Source of the DNA: Ciona savignyi
Taxonomy: Eukaryota; Chordata; Ascidiacea; Phlebobranchia; Cionidae
Assembly (NCBI GenBank): GCA_000149265.1
Contig: CH000225.1
Location: 333,078-397,077, forward strand
Reading direction: 5' to 3'
Length of the DNA stretch: 64,000 nucleotides
Positions within the stretch are counted from its first letter, which is position 1, and the number at the start of each line of letters is the position of its first letter. Shown piece by piece: positions 9,982 to 21,142 of this stretch. Below the pieces are notes generated by a model. That model was not told the DNA's origin. It searched no databases and saw nothing but the letters and a program-made list of their open reading frames with translations. The position numbers and the translations under genes were made by a program.

Positions 9982-12246
9982 AAACATTGCCGATATTTTA
10001 TGGGAAAAAACAAGACTTTTGGAAGCTCAGCAACACAGATGCTGTGAACAAAGCGCATTCGCAGAGCAAATTCACTTTCGTGCAGATAAAATTAAGACAA
10101 AGACCAATTTGGCTACATGGCAAATATTAAAACGGCCAAGATATCAATGGAAAAAACGTACCCCGAGCAGCCCAGAAGCAGTTCCCATTTTGCTGGAAAA
10201 ATCAATGAGCCTTAATGAAAACAACGCCTTCTAAATCACTCAATATCAAGATAGCTTGGAAAAACGGCTCATTCACACACCGGACACGGAAATATCAACG
10301 GTAACTCAACGATGAGCACAAGTTAATCTGACGAATGCCCGTGTGATAACGCCAAATGCGATTGGCCTGTCCATGTGTCCACCCGAATAGCTTGGTGAGT
10401 TAGCCCTTTAAATTAACGTTGGTGGGTTCCAATCTGGTATAGGAAAAACGGTTGTACTTTTGATCAACTGAACCGTGGGCGCGAGTTATTGGAAGGTAAC
10501 CTAGGATAAATCTTTAACGTGATTTCTTCACCGCCAAAATGGTAGGTCTTGAGCATTATCCTTGTATATAAACATCAATACGCACTAAGGCTCATGCAGC
10601 ATAGATTTCATTTGCCTAATTGAGCGATATTCACTAAATTGATGTTATGATTAGCTTTTTAATAGCATCGAGCGGGATATAACGTTTAGATAAATGACGT
10701 TAGATCTACAGGCTATACGCTTTCAATTGTTTTACGTTGTTGTTCAAGAAGTTTCTCAGCATAAGCTGTAGAATCATATTTCAATAGCACCTGCTTTCCG
10801 AATATTAAATAATAATATCGTTGCCAGCATATACGTGATCTTTACTATTGGAATTTTTGTTTATAAAACCGCTATGATAGCCCGGTTGAGGAGAAAGTCT
10901 TCATATCCTCGACATCCGTATTCAGCTTCTTTTTTTGTCAATAGAAGAAATACGACTAAATATAAACCCAATAATATTCCTTTCATACACGCAGCATATC
11001 GGTATTTACTGTGACTATGTAAATATCCTAACATTTTTAATATTAGGACCATTCTCTTAAAGTAAGTCTTTTTCACAGAAAAGCTGATGATTGATAACTT
11101 TGACATCGTTATTGTCGATAACTTTTATCACAGCTTATTAGTGCTATACTACAACAATAATATCAAACTTTGTATTTTTATTCGTGTTGTTTTTAAGGTT
11201 CATATTTACCCATATCATTAGTATATATTATTGCATTTCATTTTACCTTCATTTTTTATTCTGCGTTCACACTAATGAAGACACTTTCCATTATATTAGA
11301 TTAAGAACCCACCTAAATATATTACTGTTGTTAAAAAAAACAACATGAAAGATGGTAAAGCGACAGCAGGCAAAACACACCAATATTAAACTTGAACAAA
11401 ATATACGTAAATGCCAGACGCAGCAGCAAAACCTAAATATTATGTATGGGATTGCAAATAATACGTATTAATTACAAACGATAAGCATGGAACAAAACAC
11501 TAAAAGTAAAGACTACCCATACCCCAATTAAATCGCGTGTGACCAAGAGGGCTATCCCACGACATTTTTTGTTCAATAAAGGTATAAAGGAAGAACACCT
11601 GTGTATTAGCGCCACTTTCAAAAAAATTATACTTTTTAGCGAACAAGGGGAGATAACATTTAGCTCGAATTGTTTTCAGATTCAGTGCCGTGGGTAAAAC
11701 ACCAAGGTAAGTGTAAAGGATAAGGTGACCTCACGGTCAGAGCTGCCTGTAGCTGCGTCAGAATCACGTGCTGTTCGCCATGTAGAGGTAAAGACGCAGC
11801 TGTACAAAGCGAAATACAAACTGAAAACAGTGGCGAGGTTCTTCTTGGCCAGTAGAGCGTTAAGCCACCAGGCAGTCGGCGATAAGTAATTCCTAAATAC
11901 AACATCTCTTGTTCTGCTGCGAAATCACAGGGACCTAGTTGTAGACCAAATAGACCAGACTTACACCAAAGCAATCAGGCAACATATGTATATTTTAAAC
12001 AGTTTACGACTTGATAACAGTATTCACCAAGCAATTTAGCCGTTTCAATTCTTTAGTGTGCTATAAATTACGGTGTTGACAGTCGAAATAGAGGGACTAG
12101 TGATGTTTGAATAGGACGTGAATAGAAGCTTCTAATGGGTCAACACAGGCTTCATTTTATTTGGCATATGTAATAGCTTTTTGGCGCAGAGGCTTACAAA
12201 CGAGATTTTACGATTTAGTTTCGCTTTTCAGATATTTTAGTTTGGT
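9982..12246. other. gene-poor intergenic stretch
   Basis: Apart from the candidate peptide at 10860-10985 I see no coding exon, RNA gene or clear repeat. The short open frames near 10000-10230 and 11660-11974 lack family signatures and splice context. A faint SINE-like fragment (ATCTGACGAATGCCCGTGTGATAAC) lies at 10327-10351. Confidence 0.5.
10860..10985 (-). CDS. candidate small secreted peptide or signal-peptide exon
   Basis: An ATG at 10985 opens a 41-codon frame. The first 21 residues, MKGILLGLYLVVFLLLTKKEA, look like a signal peptide. The remaining residues (EYGCRGYEDFLLNRAIIAVL) end at a stop, with one cysteine and no dibasic site. No family is recognised. Against it: the frame is short, there is no detectable partner exon, and the region is gene-poor. 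Confidence 0.25.
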
Positions 12247-12295
12247 ATGGGATCTGGCTGTTCACGAAAGAAAAGAAGTAAAGAAAGTAAAAACG
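12247..12295 (+). CDS. candidate first exon with N-myristoylation signal (MGSGCS)
   Basis: ATG at 12247 encodes MGSGCSRKKRSKESKN and is followed by a good donor (CG|GTAAGT at 12296). Gly2 and Ser6 fit the N-myristoyltransferase rule, Cys5 could be palmitoylated, and the basic run would help membrane binding, as in Src-type or MARCKS-like N-termini. A pyrimidine/AG stretch lies just upstream (TTTCAG, TTTTAG), so trans-splicing is possible. No following exon was identified, perhaps because a 100-N gap starts 200 bp downstream. It could be chance. Confidence 0.35.
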
Positions 12296-12494
12296 GTAAG
12301 TACATTGTATACAAGGTGTATCGAGCCTGAATTTTCAATTTTAAATAAAAGCGTATACATGGGCAAATCCCGATGGCAGTGAGGCTCTAGATCAATGTAA
12401 ACAGACGACATAGCTATTTCGGAAATTTGATCACATCGATTCCTTTACCAATGCTCAATGGGTTAGAGCAAAATTAAACAACGGCGTTCCCTAT

Positions 12495-12594
12495 NNNNNN
12501 NNNNNNNNNNNNNNNNNNNNNNNNNNNNNNNNNNNNNNNNNNNNNNNNNNNNNNNNNNNNNNNNNNNNNNNNNNNNNNNNNNNNNNNNNNNNNN
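12495..12594. other. assembly gap (100 N)
   Basis: Exactly 100 Ns, probably a gap of unknown true size. Confidence 0.99.
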
Positions 12595-13139
12595 GCCGGT
12601 TTTAGGCCGATTTGACCGATTAGATCAAATCGCGCTTAAAATAATACTTAAACGTAAAATATAAAAGTGAAATAATATTCTTTCTAATAATATCAATTTG
12701 TTATGCATCGTAACTAAGTCAAATTTATATTTCTGTACAATATATCGTAAATAAGCATCCACATTACCTTTAATTTGTTTTATAGCAAGTATTAAATGTC
12801 TATTTTTATAGTTTGTATGTACTGGTATGTATTTTATGATATATAAACACCCCCTAAATTTTGCTATGACGAATATGGGCCCCGCCATCACATTTCTAAT
12901 TGGGCCCCGCGGTTCCTGCCTACTATAATAGGAATTGTACCTTGTACTATTTCCTACTATAGTAGGAGTTTTGTACTTTTGAATTGCACTAATGTGACAT
13001 CAAATAGCTTCTTGTGATGTCATAAATGCCTATAGCCTGTAAAGCTTTCATGACAAATTGTTTGTTAAGTTGATTGGAAGAAAAGTTGCGTAAAAACTTA
13101 ATTTTACACAGTTTTTTTTCAGAAGCTTCGTTTAAATTT
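12595..13139. other. intergenic, no gene seen
   Basis: AT-rich with a small palindrome around TACTATAATAGGA / TCCTACTATAGTAGGA (12914-12972) and GGGCCCCGC repeated twice (12876-12911). No coding evidence. Confidence 0.5.
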
Positions 13140-13219
13140 GTTGGAAGGTGCTTAGCGGTCCCAGAAAATTGTCTCGCGGTACCCAAAAGACCGCGGAACC
13201 CAGTTTGAGAACCGCTGTT
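13140..13219 (-). mobile_element. terminal fragment of a hAT-like element
   Basis: Read on the minus strand from 13219 it begins CAGCGGTTCTCAAACTGGGT followed by CCGCGG, the classic hAT terminus style (CAGNGGTTCTCAAACTGGG). The opposite end could not be found; it may have been lost, or may lie in the gap. Confidence 0.5.
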
Positions 13220-13539
13220 TTACAGTAATGACTTTTAATTCTTATCTTTACTGCAAAATAAGCAAGCGCTGTACTATTACTGATAGAGCAAACCTTAGAC
13301 AGGTGAAAAAGTGTGTTCAACGATGAATTTTTACTCTCATTAACGCAATTTGATAAACGTAATGATGAGCTTATGTGAAATAATTTACCGGTCTTTTTTT
13401 ACTTGCCGAAATATGCATTTATGACCTTTACCGATACCGAATGACCTTACCGGTACATCGTACATCATGTTTAGCCTTATAACACTTTGTATCTCAAATT
13501 GCTAACAAAAGTAAGTTAGGATGCTAAGGGTAACTGATA

Positions 13540-13685
13540 TTAACTACATCTGGTTGGCTGCACAAACGTACAAATTTCTCTCACGTCCGATTCGTATGTG
13601 GCAGCAGGTTGAGAAATTTGCAAGCGGATTGTTGTACTATTTGGTGTTTGTTGAGTAACAATAACACGGTAATAAATAATCAAAT
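13540..13685 (-). CDS. candidate terminal exon of the unrecognised gene at 14015-15349
   Basis: Frame DLIIYYRVIVTQQ followed by about 35 residues ending PTRCS and a stop. The acceptor (GTAAAG|ATTTG) is in phase with the last donor of the upstream exon (14015). The pyrimidine tract is weak and there is no family match, so the link is tentative. Confidence 0.3.
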
Positions 13686-14014
13686 CTTTACAACTTACGG
13701 TAATAAACATTTTATGCACGTGGCCAAAGCTCAAATAATACAACAACTTTTAAGTTATTATCTTTAAGAGAAAATAATCTAATTTCCTTAAACTAGCGTG
13801 CCAGAAATACGAGCTCGCGTGCCAAGTTGGGCACGCGTGCCAGGGGTTGCCCATGCCTGGTCTATCATTATACACAACGCATTGCACCAGTCCTGTCTGC
13901 ATAATCAAGTGGATAAAAGGGAGGCCATGACTTAATAATTTTTAAGTTATGTCGACACGATGAGTTCCTGTCCTATTATTACTAAGCCATGCTCTGGTTA
14001 AAATTAAAACATAC

Positions 14015-15349
14015 CAATGGCTTTTGCTGTGATAGATTGTGGTGTGGAAGGGAGTGGTTCTGGTGCAGAAAGCAGTGGTTCGGGTGCAGAAAGTAGTGGT
14101 TCTGGTGCAGAAAGTAGTGGTTCTGGTGCAGAAAGCAGTGGTTCGGGTGCAGAAAGCAGTGGTTCTGGTTCAGCACTCAGTGGGACAGCAAGCACAGATA
14201 AATCATCCGCCAGTGGGGATTTCGATCTTTCTGTTGCTTTCCCCGGTCTTTGAGGAGTTCTGGGATATAAATCCATTAAAGATGGCATATCAAAGGTTGA
14301 CAAGGTAGTTTACTTCGGAAGATGAAGAGCAGGTGTGGTGATGTTGGCAAGTCTTGCATCCACAGATGAAGCTCCAATATCGAGGTCTTCAAACAGATTA
14401 GTTCCCATAAATCCTTCCATATCAATGTTGGTATCGAGAAACTCAGAATCACCAACCACCTGCTGCACATGTATGGCATTCTTTTGATTTAAACATTTTA
14501 TCCCCATGAAAAGGAATTGGAAAGTCAGCTAGTTTTGGCAGTATGGGTAGTGCTGGCAGAATGGGAAGTGCTTGCAATGTGGCTAGTGTTTGCAACAAGG
14601 GAAGTGGTGGAAGCATGAAAAGTGTTGGCAGTGTGGGTAGTGTTGGCAGTGTGGAAAGTGTTTGCAGTGTGGGTAGTGTTGGCAACGCGTGTATTGTTGG
14701 CAGCATGGGTAGTAAGTTTTGACAGTGTGGGTAGTGCTGGAAAAGTAGGAAGTGTTGGCAGAATGGGTAGTATTTAAAACATAAGAAGTGTTGGCAGCGT
14801 GGGTAGTGCTGGCAACATGAGTGTTTCTGTCAGCATGGGTAGTGTTGGGAGTAGGGATAGTGCTAGCAGTGTGGGAAGTGTTTGCAACATGGGAAGTTTT
14901 GGCAGCGTAGGTAGTGTTGGCAGCATGAGAAGTTCTGTCAGCATGGGTAGTGTTGGCAGTGTGGGAAGTGTTGGCAGTGTGGAAAGTGTTGGCAGTATAG
15001 GTAGGAGAAAAACAGGATTTTTCCACACCTTTGTAAAAATCACTACACACGTCATAATAACTTACATGTAGAGGTTGATCTGAGAGGGTGATGTTTGAAA
15101 TGTCCTTCACAACAAAGCGGTCATCTATTTCTGATCTCTGTCAGACAAACATATTAATGAGATTGTAAGAACATGGGTGGGTGAGTAAGGGAGATTTTAT
15201 TGTACCGATCTTAAGGAGTCTTCCATCATCATGTTGCTCTTATTTAACTCCTCCGGAAGAAGAAAAAGTTCCCCGAATATGGGATCGTCATGTCTCATTT
15301 CAACTGTTGTCATTCTTGGAGTGGGAATTTGGGGAATACTCGGGTAAAT
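14015..15349 (-). CDS. unrecognised acidic, proline-rich protein (four exons seen)
   Basis: Phased exons (minus): about 15349-15206, 15137-15066, 14459-14314, 14259-14015. Borders are GT/AG and phases agree (0, 0, 2, then 1 at the last donor). The protein is acidic and Ser/Pro-rich: MTTVEMRHDDPIFGELFLLP, then DDRFVVKDISNITLSDQPLH, then FLDTNIDMEGFMGTNLFEDL, then KTPQRPGKATERSKSP, then six or so copies of SAPEPLL. The second intron is filled by an 18-bp minisatellite. The third exon has a tandem acceptor (CAGCAG). The first and last exons are uncertain. TPQRPGK and RSKSPL are possible proline-directed kinase sites. No family is recognised; a nuclear or cell-cycle scaffold is only a guess from composition. 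Confidence 0.5.
14059..14178. repeat. 21-bp exonic minisatellite
   Basis: About 5.7 copies of AGTGGTTCTGGTGCAGAA plus AGC/AGT. On the minus strand it encodes the heptad SAPEPLL inside the last seen exon of the unrecognised gene; 21 bp keeps the frame. On the plus strand it reads as GSGAESS. Confidence 0.85.
14520..15005. repeat. 18-bp-type intronic minisatellite
   Basis: Degenerate tandem units of the form AGTGTTGGCAGTGTGGGA, over 20 copies, filling most of the intron between 15066 and 14459. It opens long frames on both strands (LPTLPT..., TANTSH..., GSVGSV...), which are artefacts of the repeat. Confidence 0.85.
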
Positions 15350-15831
15350 CTGATTTTGCGCTTTGAAACGACGGAGATTTTGAAGTGATAAATTTGCATC
15401 ATCTATACAATAAGCTAATATTTAGAATGCTGCTGAAATTGCTGAAAACCCAGTGATGGGTAAAAATCAAGGATAGTGGGTACAGTTGATTTTTTTTAAT
15501 TCACTTAACTGTATAAGTAAGAAACTTTCATGTGGTAAACAACGAGAACTCCATACACCAGTTGTGCTGATAATCGAAGGGAAAACCCCTTAACTGACGC
15601 CATCCTTCCATCAGAACGTGGCTTAAAATGTTTCTGAAGCTCATCACTGTTCCATATCCATGTGGGGATAAGATTGGATTAATTTTAATGATATTACAAT
15701 TTGATGTATATTATGTGGAAGGGTTGAATGTTCATTCATATGACCCAACCAATTGCAGTATAACATTTGTTATATGTAAACTGCCAACTATACTTATTAA
15801 TTTTTACCAGAATCAAGCAAAAGGCCTACGT
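15350..15831. other. intergenic, no confident gene
   Basis: Probably upstream sequence, or earlier exons I could not place, of the minus-strand gene at 14015-15349. No promoter element is identified. Confidence 0.4.
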
Positions 15832-16090
15832 TAGATAGAATATTCATGCTTTCTTCCTGGTATAGGGAAACGCAGCATAGTTATGAAATGGGCAATTATC
15901 AGATTACCCCTAAGAAAAACATAATTGGGAATTATTACATGCGTATTTCTCAGAATACCTTACGCCTACCAGGGGTAACTGAAGCTATTGCAGTGTATTG
16001 TATATGATTGAATTTAGCCATTAATTTAGTTTTTAGTAGAACCCATTAATCCACTGATTTCAGGTGAAGTCGATTAGGTGCAGCCATGGT
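15832..16090 (-). repeat. degenerate SINE copy
   Basis: Recognisable blocks of the SINE body (GGGTAACTGAAGCTATTGCAG and AGTAGAACCCATTAATCCACTG) with the tail side at 15832. The head is not recognisable. Confidence 0.6.
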
Positions 16091-16735
16091 AGTCATGTTT
16101 TGGTTGGGTTTAAGTATTGTGGTATTGGTATGTGACATGTTTTTTCATTCATCTTATAGATCATAACCGCTATAAGAAGTATGGCAATGTCTGGAGCAAA
16201 ACATATTTGGTAGCATAGCTATTTTTCAGCTTCAAAACAATATAAAACTTATGTTTGTTTGCGCTTAGTGTGATTCAACTTTTGGCACGAACAAGTTCTC
16301 GTCATATATCACGAAACTTCACATATTGGTACTTTCTTAACCAACTACCAAGTTTGTTCAAGCTCAACAGATTGATAATCCCTTTTCTTTATTTTTCGAT
16401 TCTGCATGGCAGCCAACCAGATGATGGCAAACTTTCCACCCGTATTGATCAGGACATCATGTGTAAAAAACATTTTATTCACTGCTGTGGCTACTACCTA
16501 CCCTACGATATCTAAAGTGGATAGGATATAACAGTAGTTTTTTTATATTTATAAGTAGATAGCATACTTCCAAATCAAACATATTTGTAAAACATTCCAC
16601 CAGAAGAGATCGATTTAAAAAAAATCAAAGTTTACTCGAGAACGAGAATTCTGCTCACATAATAATTTCCCGCCTAAATTCTAAAACCATAGAGATAACA
16701 CAAAAAGTAAGAAATGGAAAATAAGTCACTTTATA

Positions 16736-16803
16736 CTGAGCGAAACGCAATATTTTGAGCGAAACGCAATATTTAACGCTGAGCGAAACGCAATATTTTG
16801 GAG
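16736..16803. repeat. tandem repeat GAGCGAAACGCAATATTT x3
   Basis: Three copies of GAGCGAAACGCAATATTT separated by 0 to 7 bases. No coding context. Confidence 0.8.
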
Positions 16804-17035
16804 CAATTTGGGACAAGAAGGAATTGTATAATTAGATTAAAAGTTTTTGGAATTTAAGACGCGTCTGTGCTTATTTTTTTACAAGCAGTCAGCTTTGCAA
16901 AATTTTCGAAGCCGATATAAGCCAAAAAAAGACTTTCGAAAAAAACACGATTCACTTTAAGTAAATCTATTGCAGATTTGCGGGAATATTGATTTCAAAG
17001 TTAGACGAATACTACTCGTGACCGGCCAAATATCT

Positions 17036-17205
17036 TGGTCGGTTAGTGCTCCGCCTTTAATGTATTGTAATTTCCAAACTATTCGCTAGCTAGTCGAATA
17101 TGTCCATGTGCAAAGCAAGAAGTGGACATCGCATGCGGATTAATGGGTTCTACTAACACTAAACGAAAGTCTTAATCATATACAACACGTTTTGTTGCAC
17201 ACCAG
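17036..17205 (+). repeat. degenerate SINE copy
   Basis: Keeps traces of the head (GGTCGGTTAGTGCTCCGCCTTT), the CGCTAGCTAGTCG block and the ATTAATGGGTTCTACTAAC block, ending at ATATACAACACG. Confidence 0.55.
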
Positions 17206-17825
17206 CACCGGACTCAAACACATTTATTATTAAACTGAAGGTTGTCCTGATGGAAATAACATCTACCAGAAAAATCCTGGCCACAGGTCACAGTTGTTCT
17301 TGGTAGTATTTCTATATTATAACTTTAAAAGATAAAGCGTTATTTGGTTGTTATAGTGTGGATGATTGTTTTATTGCATTCCTTGGGATAACAGCGAAAT
17401 GTCATATAATAAACTGGCCGAATGCATTCAACTTGATCATGGATTGACGAATGGAAATACGAATCAAAATTACCGATATACAATTTATTCGCAATGGATA
17501 TCGATAGTTTGTGTTGTATGGTCAACGATCGAAAACCGGGTTTCAATGGTGAGTTCCAGCTCCGCCAGACTGATTTGTTCAGAAGCTTTAACCGGGGGTA
17601 CTTTTATCTGAGATATAGTAGGAAATAATGAGTGAAAGTGGGTGGTTTAAAAGAGATACTCACCGGTTGCTTCCTAGATGATAACGTCTTTAACCAATTG
17701 AGTGGTGTCTTGAAGCGATCCTAGAACACGTTACAATGAGGTAATTTACGAGGAGAATTTTGCTCCATTAAACTTCAAATATTCTGCTGGTCGGATTTAT
17801 GTAAATAATCCGACTACATTATCTC

Positions 17826-20800
17826 TTAGTTGTATGGATAAATTCTCCAATTAAGGCAGTATTTGGCTTTAGTAATCACCTTTAATATAAACAAGAAGCA
17901 CGAATTGAGTATAGGGTTAAGAGCGCTGTTGCTGTAGCCCAAGCAAAATGTGGCATCTCGCATCGCTTCGCAGGTGGCCGGGTCAATATTCGGCATTCCT
18001 CTGATCTGTGCCAAGTGTAACACGTAATACGGAAACCAGCAGAAGAGAAAGGCCACGATTAAACACGGCACCTGCATTTGAACGTATTTAAAGTTAAAAC
18101 GCACCACAATATTATACTTTGAGTTAGCGATTATCAGACATCACAGGTCAGTTAATTGAACCATTCATGGGAATGCGCCAACAACTTACCAAGATGCCCA
18201 TGATGACGCGATACCGGTTGGTGACAGTTCTGTCTGGCCCAACACGTGCAGTCTGCTGTGAATGGACTGATGTAAGCGTCAAGGTGACATTCCGATTAGA
18301 AGTCTTTACCTCTGTGTTGGTGGGTGGATGGTGAGTGGTCGGGGAATTACCACAATCAAAGAAGTTTTTAAAGACGAAACGGTTAAGTCTCATGATTCTG
18401 ACGTAACAAGCGGATATGACGACAAACGGAATGAGGAATCTGTGAATAGGAAGTAAAACCTTTACAAATTTTCTGGTTGATAAAATAGGACATTGATCGT
18501 TAATACACAAAGCATATACATAATTTGAACATATATCCATTAGTAGAGATGACAATACCCGATGATAAAGTTGCAAACAATCCAAATGTGGAGGCTTCGT
18601 ATCGGAGGATGCACACAACCCACGTCCTTCGTTAGCTGAGGGTAAATGTGGGTTAAAGTGGTGCGTTACATATGTGGGTAATAATGCCGGACGTTGTACC
18701 AACACCAAACATGTGTTGGTGCTGGCAACCCGTCTGTGCACAAGGTATCCTAAACCCCGTGTTGTTACGGTCTTTATTATCACTTTTCCGTGAATACAGC
18801 CTGTGTTCTTAGAGGTTGAAATTTCCACCCAAACCACGGGTATAATAGGATACCCCATTTACACATATGAGTAGGAATTAACCAGTGCGTATAAGATTGT
18901 TTTTGTTTAATAATGCGTAGATTATATGAAAATGCATCATTTACAATTCCTTCTCATCGCACCTGATTATTAAGAAGCTGAGAATGTTCACTATTAGGCT
19001 CCTCAGCGCTGCTGGTGGAGAACAGCTGGGCGCAAATGTCGTCGTTGTAGTTCTCAACATAATCCACGTATTCGTACGACAATATCTGAAACATATGCAG
19101 CATGGGGAGAACACTAATTTTGATAGTAGCCCAACAAAAGAAAATGTATAGCCATAAACAGGATATAAAACTTATTGCCAGCCAGCTTATGAAATACAAA
19201 CCATCGGCAAGACGGATCCCAATCATGTGTGCAGATCTAGGTATGTGCACACAATAACAACACGCTTGAACTTTACTTGAACCTTACCTTAGTGCCGGGA
19301 AATATAATATTACATCTCCCCAGGTTGTCTACGCCGGCGTACATAATAAGCGGGATGATGGCGGTGATAGACAATAACCAAATCACGGCCGCCATCTTTA
19401 TAGAACGGGAGTACACCATCATGCGATCCACTGATCCGTGCCGACAAAGCGTATAATACCTGAGAAGAAAATGACCTTTTTAAACAGACTAAGTTTAAAT
19501 CCATGGTGGTCGCGTCATAATAAAAAAAAACAGTTTTTAATCGGTATATGAATCGATCACATTTACAATTTGGCCTCACACCCTTTTTAAGAAGCAAGAA
19601 GCAAGCACTTAAGTGGTGTATTTAAAACCAGAATGCCGACCGCAGTGGATTAGGACTCGGAATTTTAGTAGAAATGTTGTGGGAGGGAAATCAGCTGTGA
19701 GTGGGTTATTTTCTATTGTTTGCTCGGGGAAGGTACTTAGTAGACATCGATTTAACCAAGTGAGTTAATGAATTGAACTAAAACTGCAAAATGCTTTATA
19801 CATACAATGTACTATAAGTTCTCCGGTAAACCGGCGGTGGACTCGACATAATCTAACGATTGCCCAATACAACATGAAAATATCTTAAAACAAACGTGAA
19901 AAATATCTCGGAAACAAAACGTGAAAATATCTTAAAATATAATCGTCGGTTGCCGCAGATGTTTTATTGTGCTGCCCAATAAGAACCCCATGCAGTTCCA
20001 TGCGCAATGTTAATATATATATATATAAAAACATCTGCGGCAATATATATATATATATATTTATCGACTGGAGTGATAATAAAATGCTATCTTTAATGGT
20101 ATTGATCGATTGCGAGTCATACCGCCGCACTGTCATATTCATGTAATTACACTTAACACACTCACCTGTCCACCGCCATCGCTGTAACAAAGAGCATTGA
20201 TGCGTAGTAACTGACGAACTTGGTCGATTCCTCCACCTTGCACACGAAGCTCCCAAATTGCCATTTTTGCTGCACACGATGGGCGATGGCGAGCGGAAGG
20301 GTGAGGAGCAGTAGGGTGTCCGCGATTGCTAGGGATTTTTCGTTATAAGGATGTGCAACCAAGATATCTTCTTATAATGGTATGTGTGCGGTCGGTTGGT
20401 ACATTGGGAGCGCCACGAACCATTAAACTTAAAAGGGTTTGATCGAAACCAATTAACGTTTTTTCTTTGGACTTAGTTTCAATCCGATGATGGGCTCGTC
20501 ACTTATTTCTTTTATTTATATATTGAATTGGTATATGAATCCGTCGCGTTAACCATTTGACCGCACGACTGATTACCAGCAGCGGTTTTAGTACGTGAAG
20601 TCATTTGACAATGTACTCAGTGTCGATCACCTGAATCCAGTGCATTAAAGGGCTAAACCAAAATAGTTCAAAAAAATTTAAAATGCTATATCCAGCAGTA
20701 TAATAACGTCGCGGTTTTTCAATGGCCTATATGGGCACTAGATAATATCACAATTGCCTGTATTATAATGACTTTCATCCCCAAAAACATGTGTAATTTC

Positions 20801-21142
20801 CAATTACCAATGATTTTGTACGCCTAATGTATACGTAATTGTACTGTGTATTAATCTCCTTGAACCATATGCAAACTCACCTAAGTTTAAAATGAATATT
20901 CGAGAAGAATCTTTGAAAGCCATTGGATTTCTCCGGTCCCGACAGAAACATGTTATAAGAGTTACATTTGCGATGAAACCGACGCAGAAAATCACTGCAT
21001 AAACGACAGAAACAACACGGGGTTTCCCGATCTCTGACACTAAGTTCTCAAAATAATCCTCCATCAACAAAGTGCAATTGAAGCTACCATCATCATCTTC
21101 ACTGTTCATTATCCCATTTTCTCCCATTATTCCTGTGTCCAT
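17826..21142 (-). CDS. class A (rhodopsin-family) G protein-coupled receptor, probably peptide-binding
   Basis: Six phased exons (minus): 21142-20881, 20328-20166, 19459-19288, 19085-18963, 18459-18190, 18071-17826; total 1236 nt, 411 aa. TM1 is preceded by a short N-terminus with an NCT glycosylation site. TM2 carries LNLAIAD, TM3 ends in VDRYYTLCR (DRY). The TM3 cysteine (FVCKV) pairs with the loop-2 cysteine (DDICAQ). TM6 has FCWFPYY and TM7 NSALNPILN. The usual NPxxY tyrosine is replaced by Asn, and the tail after TM7 is short (about 20 residues). The TM2-TM3 and TM6 sequences recall peptide receptors of the somatostatin/MCH or GnRH kind, but I cannot assign a ligand. The acceptor of the fifth exon (GTAAAG|GTTTTAC) is the least certain; it was chosen for phase and a complete TM5. 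Confidence 0.85.
20013..20062. repeat. AT microsatellites within an inverted repeat
   Basis: Two (TA)n runs around AAAACATCTGCGGCAA. That segment is the inverse of TTGCCGCAGATGTTTT at about 19949-19965. The structure lies in a GPCR intron. Confidence 0.6.

Noticed and set aside
9939-10234. Two overlapping plus-strand frames beside the foldback element
   Set aside because: No transposase motif; short overlapping frames are expected by chance here.
11660-11974. 104-codon minus-strand frame
   Set aside because: No recognised motif, no partner exon and no codon-level regularity that I could see.
14017-14253. Plus-strand Gly/Ser-rich open frame
   Set aside because: It is the antisense of the 21-bp repeat exon; the minus strand has phased splice sites on both sides and non-repeat coding sequence.
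14449-15110. Long repetitive frames (LPTLPT, TANTSH, GSVGSV types) on both strands
   Set aside because: They come from the intronic minisatellite, which opens several frames at once, and the neighbouring exons splice around it.
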